A stretch of DNA of 14,550 nt from Candidatus Falkowbacteria bacterium RIFCSPLOWO2_12_FULL_45_13 (GTDB taxonomy: Bacteria; Patescibacteriota; Patescibacteriia; Patescibacteriales; GWC2-42-12), in the NCBI GenBank assembly GCA_001778055.1, contig MFFY01000006.1, positions 1-14,550 on the forward strand, given 5' to 3'. The position numbers and the translations under genes were made by a program. Shown one piece after another: positions 1-6,030 of this stretch; position 1 is the first letter of the stretch; the number at the start of each line of letters is the position of its first letter. Under the pieces are notes generated by a model. It had not been told where the DNA came from. It made no database searches and saw only the letters and a list, made by a program, of their open reading frames with translations.

Positions 1-2
1 TT

Positions 3-149
3 CGCGCCGTCCACCTGAAACTGGGCCGCGAATTCGGCTGGATAAAGATAGATGCTAATCAGGAAATTAAGCAAATCCACGAGCAAATCTGGAGGGTTAT
101 TACTACTGTCATTGCGAGGAGCGCTAGCGACGAAGCAATCTCCGGTTAG
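3..149 (+). CDS. tmk: Thymidylate kinase, C-terminal fragment (5' end outside window)
   Basis: The open frame at the left edge encodes about 48 residues and ends in TAG at 147-149. The stretch GWIKIDANQEIKQIHEQIW matches the C-terminal end of dTMP kinases, where a W-x-x-IDA-x-x(5)-V/I-x-x-x-IW pattern is typical. The enzyme phosphorylates dTMP to dTDP in the cytoplasm. The catalytic P-loop and LID lie outside the window. The last 13 residues (VIARSASDEAISG) and the stop codon are encoded by a dispersed palindromic repeat (107-149), so the ancestral protein probably ended soon after the IW pair. The identification rests on a short conserved tail, so it is likely rather than certain. gatB follows on the same strand after about 200 bases of repeat-rich spacer. 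Confidence 0.7.
   Translation, partial: RAVHLKLGREFGWIKIDANQEIKQIHEQIWRVITTVIARSASDEAISG
107..149 (+). repeat. Dispersed palindromic repeat, family R1, copy a
   Basis: The copy begins TGTCATTGCGAGGAGC and ends GACGAAGCAATCTCCGGTTA. Four other copies share these ends (244-300, 9282-9317, 10566-10614, 10657-10718), while the centre varies. This copy overlaps the tmk reading frame and supplies its last codons. It faces copy b in inverted orientation across a spacer of about 95 bases. Confidence 0.8.
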
Positions 150-243
150 AAAGAATAACAGGAAGAGAAGGAATTATCCTTGATTAACAAAATTAATTTT
201 GCTTGGAAAGATTTGATTTTATATTAGTAAAGCGCTTTTTACT

Positions 244-300
244 AGAGATTGCTTCGCCTGCCTGCGCAGGCAGGCTCCTTACAGTCGCTCGCAATGACAA
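244..300 (-). repeat. Dispersed palindromic repeat, family R1, copy b
   Basis: On the minus strand this copy reads TTGTCATTGCGAGC, then a variable centre with a CCTGCCTGCGCAGGCAGG palindrome, then GCGAAGCAATCTCT. It is inverted relative to copy a. Together they fill much of the 150-348 spacer between tmk and gatB. Otherwise the spacer is AT-rich and holds no gene I can support. Any gatB promoter would have to lie just after this copy; TACATTAT near 317-324 is a weak -10 candidate only. Confidence 0.8.
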
Positions 301-348
301 ATGATAAAATTATTTTACATTATCTTTAATTTCAGATAAAGTTAAATT

Positions 349-1857
349 ATGCCCTACGACATTATCATCGGCCTGGAAATCCATGCCGAACTGAAAACCA
401 AATCCAAGATGTTCTGCCGCTGTAATAACGACGCTCAAGGCAAAAAGCCCAACACCGTGGTCTGCCCCATCTGTCTGGCTCATCCCGGCACCCTGCCCCT
501 GCCCAATCGGCAGGCGATTGAATGGACCATCATGCTCGGTCTGGCTTTGCGTTGTAAAATCAATAAGCTGTCTAAATTTGACCGCAAAAATTATTTTTAT
601 CCCGACCTGCCTAAGGGCTATCAAATTTCCCAATATGACCTGCCCATCGCCTATGACGGCTTTCTGGAAATAGACGGCCAGCCCATTTTAATCGCCAGAA
701 TCCACCTGGAAGAAGACACGGGAAAATTAATCCACCCGGCCGGAAAGCCATATTCGCTGGTAGATTACAACCGCGCCGGCACGCCCTTAATTGAACTAGT
801 CACCGAACCGGTAATTAAGACAGCTGCCACGGCCAAAAAATTCGCTCAAAGCTATCAGCAAATTCTGCGTTTTTTAAATATCTCCAACGCCGACATGGAA
901 AAGGGCGAAATGAGATGCGAGGCTAATATCAGCCTGCAAGAACAAGGCAAATGGAAATACATCAAGGGACAAATCAAACCGATCGGCGCTTATAAATTAA
1001 ACCCCAAGGTTGAGTTAAAAAACATCAACTCTTTTAAATACCTGGAAAAGGCCGTTGATTATGAAATCAAGCGTCAAATCAAGGCTTTAACCGACAGCGA
1101 AAAACTAGTTCAAGAAACCCGCGGCTGGAACAATGAAAAGGGCGTAACTTTTAGCCAGAGAATTAAAGAAACTTCGGCCGATTACCGTTATTTTCCCGAA
1201 CCGGATATTCCGCCTCTTGCGATCGGCCAGGCCTGGATAGATAAAATTAAAACCCAAATCGGCGAACTGCCGGCAAAAAAGATCAAGCGCTTTAAAGAAG
1301 AATATTTATTCTCCGATTATGAAAGCAAAATTTTGGCTTCCGATAAGGCTCTGGCCAAATACACCGAAGCCGTGATTTCCGAATTGCGCGCCTGGATTGA
1401 GGCTTCAGGCGATAGTTGGGAAAGACAAAAACATAAATTGGCCAAAGCCGCGGCCAACTGGCTGATTAATGAATTATTCAAGCATTTAAACGCCGAACTT
1501 AAAGACATAAATCAGGTTAAGATAACCGCGGAAAATTTCGCTGAATTCATCGCTCTGGTTTATCAGGAAAAAATAAATTCCTCGGCCGCCCAGACCATCT
1601 TCGCCCGGATGTATAAGCGAGGCGGCGACCCCACGCAAATCATGGACGAACTCGAGCTTAGACAACTGGACGATAAAGAAGCTTTGAAAAAAGTCGTGAC
1701 TGAAGTGATCTTAAAAAATCAAGCGCAAGTTGAGCAATATAAAAAAGGCAAAACCAATGTCCTGCAATTTTTTGTCGGCCGGGTGATGGCGTCCACCAAA
1801 GGAAAAGCCAACCCGAAAATTATTACTGAGATCTTAAAAGACCTGCTAAAGTCATAA
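349..1857 (+). CDS. gatB: Aspartyl/glutamyl-tRNA amidotransferase subunit B
   Basis: GatB is the tRNA-binding kinase/transamidase subunit of GatCAB. It converts misacylated Glu-tRNA(Gln) and/or Asp-tRNA(Asn) to the cognate amide form, using ammonia delivered from GatA. The 502-residue product is full length for the family. It opens with the family-typical IIIGLEIHAELKTKSKMF and has a four-cysteine zinc-type site (C23, C25, C39, C42). It also has FDRKNYFYPDLPKGYQISQY near residues 77-96 and DYNRAGTPLIELVTEP near 140-155. The C-terminal 150 residues fit the helical and YqeY-like tail that contacts tRNA. No Shine-Dalgarno sequence is visible before ATG 349. gatA and gatC are not in the window. 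An antisense ORF over its start is a shadow. Confidence 0.97.
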   Translation: MPYDIIIGLEIHAELKTKSKMFCRCNNDAQGKKPNTVVCPICLAHPGTLPLPNRQAIEWTIMLGLALRCKINKLSKFDRKNYFYPDLPKGYQISQYDLPIAYDGFLEIDGQPILIARIHLEEDTGKLIHPAGKPYSLVDYNRAGTPLIELVTEPVIKTAATAKKFAQSYQQILRFLNISNADMEKGEMRCEANISLQEQGKWKYIKGQIKPIGAYKLNPKVELKNINSFKYLEKAVDYEIKRQIKALTDSEKLVQETRGWNNEKGVTFSQRIKETSADYRYFPEPDIPPLAIGQAWIDKIKTQIGELPAKKIKRFKEEYLFSDYESKILASDKALAKYTEAVISELRAWIEASGDSWERQKHKLAKAAANWLINELFKHLNAELKDINQVKITAENFAEFIALVYQEKINSSAAQTIFARMYKRGGDPTQIMDELELRQLDDKEALKKVVTEVILKNQAQVEQYKKGKTNVLQFFVGRVMASTKGKANPKIITEILKDLLKS

Positions 1858-1907
1858 AGGTGTTAATAACTAAAATTATTTTAATTTTTTGTTTTGATAT
1901 TAGCCAC

Positions 1908-1935
1908 TTGACGTATTTTAAAAGTATGCTAGAAT
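1908..1935 (+). promoter_or_regulatory. Strong sigma-70-type promoter for the pyrB leader
   Basis: The -35 box TTGACG (1908-1913) and -10 box TAGAAT (1930-1935) are 16 bases apart. A TG dinucleotide one base before the -10 box makes an extended -10 element. The predicted transcript start is near 1941-1943, which is at or next to the ATG of the leader ORF. It is the best-matching promoter on the plus strand of the window. Confidence 0.75.
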
Positions 1936-1942
1936 TATCGTA

Positions 1943-2020
1943 ATGGTAAAAATTAAACGTACGAAAATAAAGTCCTATATTAACTCGGGTAATCACCTCG
2001 AGAAGAAAATTATTTTTTAA
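1943..2020 (+). CDS. Putative leader peptide (pyrL-like) upstream of pyrB
   Basis: This 25-codon ORF begins ATG at 1943 and ends TAA at 2018-2020. The product starts MVKIKRTKIKSYINS and ends NHLEKKIIF. It has no similarity to a protein family that I recognise. Its value lies in its position. It starts about where transcription should start, so it may be translated from a leaderless end. It contains a small hairpin (1984-2002), a U-rich run (2009-2018), and a stop codon that overlaps the base of the terminator stem at 2019-2054. In E. coli pyrBI a leader peptide plays this role, with translation tracking RNA polymerase paused at U residues. There is no run of one amino acid codon, so amino-acid-type attenuation is less likely. 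Translation itself is inferred. Confidence 0.5.
   Translation: MVKIKRTKIKSYINSGNHLEKKIIF
1984..2002 (+). promoter_or_regulatory. Possible transcription pause hairpin in pyrB leader
   Basis: CTCGGGT (1984-1990) pairs with ACC-T-CGAG (1995-2002) with one bulged T and a four-base AATC loop. It lies 6 bases before the U-rich run at 2009-2018. This mirrors the pause hairpin and U-tract order known from the E. coli pyrBI leader. The pairing is seen in sequence; pausing is inferred. Confidence 0.45.
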
Positions 2021-2054
2021 AAAATTTCCCGTTCCAAAGAACGGGGAATTTTTT
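2019..2054 (+). terminator. Intrinsic terminator/attenuator before pyrB
   Basis: A 16-base-pair stem joins 2019-2034 to 2039-2054 around a CAAA loop, with one G-U pair. Its GC core is CCCGTTC/GAACGGG, and a run of six T residues closes the 3' arm. It sits after its own promoter and leader ORF and 56 bases before pyrB. This fits an attenuator for pyrB better than a terminator for gatB, which ends 160 bases earlier and lies before the promoter. Confidence 0.8.
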
Positions 2055-2110
2055 AAACTGTAAAAAGTATCAACCGCAATGAAACCACGCACATTCAAAA
2101 GGACAGGATC

Positions 2111-3142
2111 ATGAAAAAACTAAAAAGCGTCATCAGAGCACAGCAGTTTGACGAAACAACCATCAAGGAGGTCTTCGCCATCGCCGACACCATGAGGGCG
2201 GGCCACTTTGACTCGGAAGCACTCCGAGGAAAAATCATGGTCGCTCTTTTCTACGAACCAAGCACGCGCACGCGACTTAGCTTTGAGACGGCTATGTTAA
2301 GACTCGGCGGCAGAGTTATCGGCACCGAAAACGCGCGCGAATTTTCTTCAGCCGCCAAAGGCGAAAAGCTGGAGGATACCATCAAGGTAATAAGCGGCTA
2401 CGGGCCAGATGTTATCGTTCTTCGCTACCATGAAGAAGGCGGAGCGGAGAGAGCGCAACATTCTTCTCCTGTGCCGATAATCAACGCCGGCGACGGCACC
2501 GGACAGCACCCGACGCAGGCCCTGCTGGATCTCTTCACGATCAGACAGGAGTTCGGACGAATAGACAATCTGGACATTGCCTTGGTCGGTGATCTGTCCA
2601 ACGGCCGAACCGTCAGGTCACTCTGCTACTTCCTGGCTAAGCACTATCCTAATAACCGCGTTCACCTGGTGTCGCCTGAACAGACCAAGATGAGAGATGA
2701 CGTCAAGGCATACCTCGACAAATATGATGTTCGGTACTCTGAAGCAAACGAGTTGGACTCGGTTCTGCCCGTCGCCGACGTCATTTACCAAACACGGGTG
2801 CAAAAAGAAAGGTTCAAGGATAACCCTACTTTGTACCAAGACGTGGTAAGAGCCAGCGAAAAACTAATAATTACGCCCAGCGCCTTGAAGCAGATGAAAC
2901 AACAAGCTATTATAATGCATCCGCTCCCCAGGGTGAAAGAAATAGATCATGCTGTCGACGATGACCCTAGAGCGGCCTACTTCCGCCAGGCCCAAAACGG
3001 CCTGTACGTCAGGATGGCTCTCCTGAAAATGGTCATTAACGGTTATCAAAACGGGTCGACCACGGCCCGGCTTGTTACCACCAAGACCAAAACGGCCCGT
3101 GCGTCAGGGCATCGGATCGCCGCTGTGGAGAATGTCCATTAA
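2111..3142 (+). CDS. pyrB: Aspartate carbamoyltransferase catalytic subunit
   Basis: The enzyme joins carbamoyl phosphate and L-aspartate to give carbamoyl aspartate, the committed step of pyrimidine synthesis. All expected active-site motifs are present: STRTR (residues 51-55), the S/K of the 80s loop (SSAAKGEK), HPTQ (133-136), GDLSNGRTVRS (160-170), YQTRVQKERF (226-235) and HPLPR (270-274). The homologous part ends near residue 308. A basic, Thr/Ala-rich tail of about 35 residues follows and makes the protein longer (343) than usual for the family. The start is supported by AAAAGGA at 2097-2103, 7 bases before ATG. No pyrI regulatory subunit gene lies beside it. Expression is probably controlled by the leader and terminator at 1908-2054. 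It is followed by a terminator and converges with miaA. Confidence 0.97.
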   Translation: MKKLKSVIRAQQFDETTIKEVFAIADTMRAGHFDSEALRGKIMVALFYEPSTRTRLSFETAMLRLGGRVIGTENAREFSSAAKGEKLEDTIKVISGYGPDVIVLRYHEEGGAERAQHSSPVPIINAGDGTGQHPTQALLDLFTIRQEFGRIDNLDIALVGDLSNGRTVRSLCYFLAKHYPNNRVHLVSPEQTKMRDDVKAYLDKYDVRYSEANELDSVLPVADVIYQTRVQKERFKDNPTLYQDVVRASEKLIITPSALKQMKQQAIIMHPLPRVKEIDHAVDDDPRAAYFRQAQNGLYVRMALLKMVINGYQNGSTTARLVTTKTKTARASGHRIAAVENVH

Positions 3143-3160
3143 GAGGGGCTCATTGCCAAG

Positions 3161-3188
3161 GGCTGGTGTTTCGCATCAGCCTCTTTTT
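3161..3188 (+). terminator. Intrinsic terminator after pyrB
   Basis: GGCTGGTG (3161-3168) pairs with CATCAGCC (3174-3181) around a TTTCG loop, with one G-U pair. TCTTTTTATTTT follows. It lies 18 bases after the pyrB stop, and its T-run meets the last codon of the convergent miaA. Confidence 0.8.
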
Positions 3189-4230
3189 ATTTTATAAATT
3201 CGCTAACCAGTTGAGCAGCCTCTTCCCGGTCTGATAGCCAATTTATCCTGGCGCCCTGTCTTTGCCAGCGCCTAAACCAGCTTAATTGCCGCCGGGAAAA
3301 CTGATAACTGGCCATGATTAATTTTTCTATCATTTCATCGTAGCCGATTTTTTTCTGTAAATAAAGCGAAATAAACTCATATTCCAGGCCGAAATTTTCC
3401 AGCTTCACCCAGCTTAAACCCTGTTCATGCAAGCCTTCAACTTCGCCAATCAGATTCTGCTTTTTTAGTCTTAGAAGCAGGCGCTTAGCGATTCTTTGCT
3501 TTAAGGTTTCGCTTTTAACATCCAGCCCGATGATCAAGGCGTCATACTTTTTTTGACCACGACTACTCTTCAGGCCCTCTCCCTGCTTTAAAATTTCCAG
3601 ATAGCGCACTAGCCGCCGCTGATTATTTCTGTCGCTATGGTTGAGTTTAGCCGCCATTTTAGGCGATATGGTTTTTAATTTTTGAAATAACTCGGGCGCG
3701 CTAAATTTTTCTATTTTTTTTCTTAAAGAAAAATCTTTCTTGGCTCGGGATAATTTATAGTTATCCACCACAGCCTGGAGATACAAGCCGCTGCCGCCGG
3801 CTAAAATTGGTAGTTTGCAACGCTTTAAAATATCGTCAATGGCCTGAAAAGCCAATTTTTGATATTTGGCCAGATCAAATTGTTTTTTAGGACTGGCCAC
3901 GTCAATCAGGTGATATGGTATTTGTATTTTTTTTGAAAATTGTCCGCCGGAGGCGCCGTGCCCGCCGACCCGCCTGCCGGCGAGGCAGGCAGGCGGGGAT
4001 CTCCGCCCAAGGCGGACCAGCCTCTGGCTGGCGCGACAAACTTGGGCGAAAAAATTGAAAATTGTAAATTCATCAAGGTCTTTTCCTGATCCCACGTCCA
4101 TGCCCTTATAGACCTGTCTGGAATCGGCACTGACGATTTCGCCATTAAACTCACGCGCCAATTCCACCGCCAGTTTGGTTTTTCCGCTGGCGGTCGGACC
4201 AAGGATGACTATAATTTTGTTATAATTCAT
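3187..4230 (-). CDS. miaA: tRNA dimethylallyltransferase with an in-frame repeat insertion
   Basis: MiaA transfers the dimethylallyl group of DMAPP to N6 of A37 in tRNAs that read UNN codons, giving i6A, the substrate of MiaB. The P-loop GPTASGKT is at residues 11-18. The family motifs SADSRQVYKGMDVGSGK (34-50), YHLIDVASP (106-114) and GGSGLYLQAVVD (about 154-165) follow. Between residues 56 and 102, where other MiaA proteins have only a few residues, there is a foreign 45-residue segment (AQVCRASQRLVRLGRRS, then a Gly/Arg-rich stretch). A copy of a dispersed repeat encodes it. The frame stays open through it, so the protein may be functional with a surface loop. It lies 102 bases after miaB on the same strand. 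No Shine-Dalgarno sequence is visible. Confidence 0.95.
   Translation of the reverse strand: MNYNKIIVILGPTASGKTKLAVELAREFNGEIVSADSRQVYKGMDVGSGKDLDEFTIFNFFAQVCRASQRLVRLGRRSPPACLAGRRVGGHGASGGQFSKKIQIPYHLIDVASPKKQFDLAKYQKLAFQAIDDILKRCKLPILAGGSGLYLQAVVDNYKLSRAKKDFSLRKKIEKFSAPELFQKLKTISPKMAAKLNHSDRNNQRRLVRYLEILKQGEGLKSSRGQKKYDALIIGLDVKSETLKQRIAKRLLLRLKKQNLIGEVEGLHEQGLSWVKLENFGLEYEFISLYLQKKIGYDEMIEKLIMASYQFSRRQLSWFRRWQRQGARINWLSDREEAAQLVSEFIK
3928..4062 (-). repeat. Composite repeat inside miaA (family R2 with AT-rich borders)
   Basis: This insertion shares a 52-base identical block (3997-4048) with the copy in miaB (5541-5592). It also shares the flanking CCGCCGGAGGCG. It carries an extra GC-rich palindromic centre (CCTGCCGGCGAGGCAGG). 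The element is bordered by direct copies of TTGAAAATTGT at 3933-3943 and 4055-4065. It adds about 45 codons without breaking the miaA frame. Confidence 0.85.
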
Positions 4231-4332
4231 ATTCTAGATTCTACAATTTATATAATTTTTTCTGTTTACACGTACATTGGGATATTAGTTAATTAGTAAA
4301 TGATGAAATTAAAATCCTAACTACCAAATACC

Positions 4333-5583
4333 TCAATTACCAAATCTCACGCCTTTGTATTTTTTAGCCGCCGCGCCGGATAAACAAAACTCTTTTGCTC
4401 TGGTTACTTTTACTTTTATAAAATCCCCTGCTTTCAAGGCTTCGCTGTCCGCCGAAAACCTGATATCCTTTCCGGTGGCGGTTTTACCAAACCACTCCCC
4501 CGCCTTAGTCTTACTCTCAACCAAAACTTCCACTGTTTTCCCCAAATATTTTTTATTGTTAACCAAAGCCGTCTGGCGCAAAATTCTATCCAGTTGTTTC
4601 GCCCGCTTGACTTTTTCTTTCCGCGAAACATTGTCGGCTAATTTAAACGCCGACGTGCCCGGCCGAGGACTGTATTTGGCTATATAAGCCATGTCAAATT
4701 TTACCCGCCGCATTAGTTCAGCCGTCCGGTCAAATTGCTTTTTGGTTTCGCCCGGAAAACCCACTATAATGTCTGTAGTTATACTCACCGGTAGCTGCCA
4801 GACTGCCTGCCTTAACAAAGATGTTGATTTCGCCTCCGGCGGAATTAAGCGGAAATTTGAAAATTGTTTTGAATTTGGAATTTGTAATTTAAAATTTGTT
4901 TGGTCATTGGCCATTGGGATTTGGTCATTCAAAATATTTTTTATCTTCTTAATAAGCTTTACATAGTCAGACACCGTATATCCTCTATTCATTCGCTTAA
5001 GCACCCCATCGTCTCCGACCTGCGCCGGCAGATGAATTTGATGGCAAACTTTTTCGCATTTCGCCAAAACTTTGATCAGCTGGTCCGACATGTCCTTGGG
5101 GTGACTGGTGAAAAATCTGATCCAAAAATCACCCGGGATTTGATTTACCATATTAAGCAAATCCGCAAAATTAAACCTCCCCTCCTTGGTAAGGAGGGAA
5201 ACGTTCTCCCCTTTACAAAGGGGGAAATTAAGAGGGGGTTCTTCCGATTTATATGAATTCACATTCTGCGCAATTAATATGATCTCCCTGTATCCCTGCT
5301 TCACCAAATCTTTCACCTCGTCCAATATTTCCCCCGCCGGCCGGTAAACCTCCCGGCCGCGCGCGTAAGGCACGACGCAATAGGAGCAAAAATTATCGCA
5401 GCCATTGCCGATCGGCACAAATGCGGAAAATTTAGATTCATAATTTGGCTTTATGTCTAAATAATCACCGCATTTTGTTTTATCTATTTTCGTTTGAAAA
5501 TTGTAATTTGAAAATTGTTTAAAAATTGTCCGCCGGAGGCGGATCTCCGCCCAAGGCGGACCAGCCTCTGGCTGGCGCGACAA
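4333..5583 (-). CDS. miaB: tRNA-2-methylthio-N6-dimethylallyladenosine synthase, radical SAM and TRAM part (frame-disrupted miaB)
   Basis: MiaB is a radical-SAM methylthiotransferase that turns i6A37 into ms2i6A37. This part carries the SAM cluster motif C-x3-C-x2-C (CDNFCSYC, residues 62-69 counted from 5583). Family motifs HPKDMSDQLI, HLPAQ, MNRGYT and TTDIIVGFPGET follow, then a C-terminal TRAM-type RNA-binding domain. Homology begins near DYLDIKPNYESKF. The sequence before it is repeat-derived, and the only start that far upstream is a TTG inside the repeat with no ribosome binding site. The missing N-terminal domain lies in another frame at 5484-5909. Two further in-frame insertions (5170-5250 and 4789-4929) lengthen it. 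The gene is either broken, read through a frameshift, or miscalled by one base. Confidence 0.85.
   Translation of the reverse strand: MSRQPEAGPPWAEIRLRRTIFKQFSNYNFQTKIDKTKCGDYLDIKPNYESKFSAFVPIGNGCDNFCSYCVVPYARGREVYRPAGEILDEVKDLVKQGYREIILIAQNVNSYKSEEPPLNFPLCKGENVSLLTKEGRFNFADLLNMVNQIPGDFWIRFFTSHPKDMSDQLIKVLAKCEKVCHQIHLPAQVGDDGVLKRMNRGYTVSDYVKLIKKIKNILNDQIPMANDQTNFKLQIPNSKQFSNFRLIPPEAKSTSLLRQAVWQLPVSITTDIIVGFPGETKKQFDRTAELMRRVKFDMAYIAKYSPRPGTSAFKLADNVSRKEKVKRAKQLDRILRQTALVNNKKYLGKTVEVLVESKTKAGEWFGKTATGKDIRFSADSEALKAGDFIKVKVTRAKEFCLSGAAAKKYKGVRFGN
4789..4929 (-). repeat. AT-rich repeat insertion inside miaB
   Basis: About 47 codons lie between IKKIKNIL and VSITTDII, where MiaB proteins normally need only a few residues. 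The translated text (QIPMANDQTNFKLQIPNS, QFSNF, then PPEAKSTSLL) has the low-complexity look of AT-rich intergenic repeats. The DNA contains TTTGAAAATTGTTTTGAATT-like units that also occur near 5500-5520 and 7260-7285, plus a CGCCTCCGGCGG palindrome. The frame remains open. Confidence 0.65.
5170..5250 (-). repeat. Repeat family R3 insertion inside miaB
   Basis: Palindromic blocks CCTCCTTGGTAAGGAGG and CCCCTTTACAAAGGGG, then AAATTAAGAGGGGGTT, encode EEPPLNFPLCKGENVSLL within miaB, between the NVNSY and FADLL motifs. Related CCCCTTT/AAAGGGG elements occur at 10724-10771, after hsp20, and at 13418-13475, before hrcA. Confidence 0.7.
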
Positions 5584-5909
5584 ACTTGGGCGGAAAAATT
5601 GAAAATTTTATTTATGGGCAGCCACACATCCACATACTTTTCCAGCCTTCTTCTAACATCCTTTCTCCCCACCAAACATCCGGTTAAAATTATTTTCACT
5701 TTTGAATTTTTTTCTTTAATTTTGGGGATCAAACCGTAAACCCGATTTTCGGCTGACTGGCGCACGCCGCAAGTATTGATAACTACCAAATCAGCGCTGT
5801 ATTTATCATCGGTCTTTCTATAACCATGCTGTTCTAATTTTCCAGCCAGCCTTTCACTATCCGATATGTTCATCTGGCAGCCGATGGTAATGATATGGTA
5901 AGCAGGCAT
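5484..5909 (-). CDS. miaB: MiaB N-terminal methylthiotransferase domain (5' part of frame-disrupted miaB)
   Basis: This is the UPF0004-type domain that binds the auxiliary iron-sulfur cluster. Its three ligand cysteines are C11 (TIGCQMN), C47 (INTCGVR) and C78 (LTGCLVGRK). The domain is complete to about residue 105 (VDVWLPINKIF). The frame then enters a composite repeat, encodes the same AQVCRASQRLVRLGRRS segment as miaA, and ends at a stop at 5484-5486. The radical SAM part continues in a different frame from within the repeat. A net shift of one base somewhere between about 5484 and 5583 would rejoin them. Whether this is a real mutation, recoding or an assembly error cannot be told here. 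No Shine-Dalgarno sequence is visible before ATG 5909. Confidence 0.85.
   Translation of the reverse strand: MPAYHIITIGCQMNISDSERLAGKLEQHGYRKTDDKYSADLVVINTCGVRQSAENRVYGLIPKIKEKNSKVKIILTGCLVGRKDVRRRLEKYVDVWLPINKIFNFSAQVCRASQRLVRLGRRSASGGQFLNNFQITIFKRK
5508..5608 (-). repeat. Composite repeat at the miaB frame break (R2 with AT-rich borders)
   Basis: TTGAAAATTGT at 5508-5518 and TTGAAAATTT at 5599-5608 border a GC-rich block. The block is identical over 52 bases (5541-5592) to the one in miaA, but it lacks the extra central palindrome. It is in the same orientation and same initial reading frame as in miaA. The miaB frame is lost within or next to it. Confidence 0.85.
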
Positions 5910-5916
5910 AAATAAA

Positions 5917-6021
5917 ACTCAAATCTCAAATGTCAAAACTCAAAACTACAACTCAAACTTAAAACTAAAAGGTTTTGAGATTTGAGATATAGTTTTGACA
6001 TTTGAATTTTGAGTTTTGAGT
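5917..6021. repeat. AT-rich imperfect inverted repeat between dnaJ and miaB
   Basis: The left arm 5917-5948 and the right arm 5990-6021 are near-complementary. Both are built of ACTCAAA and CAAATGTCAAAACT units. The element fills the whole dnaJ-miaB gap. In RNA it would form a long A/U-rich hairpin, but it has no GC-rich core with a U-run, so I do not call it a terminator. Confidence 0.7.
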
Positions 6022-6030
6022 TATTTTACA

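Noticed and set aside
1858..1907. Terminator directly after gatB
   Set aside because: The A/T-only pairing of AAAATTATTTTAATTTTTT has no GC core, so it cannot be told from AT-rich background.
5581..5583. TTG start for a stand-alone radical SAM half of MiaB
   Set aside because: It lies inside the repeat, has no ribosome binding site, and the first 35 residues are not MiaB-like. A frame break in one gene explains the pattern better.
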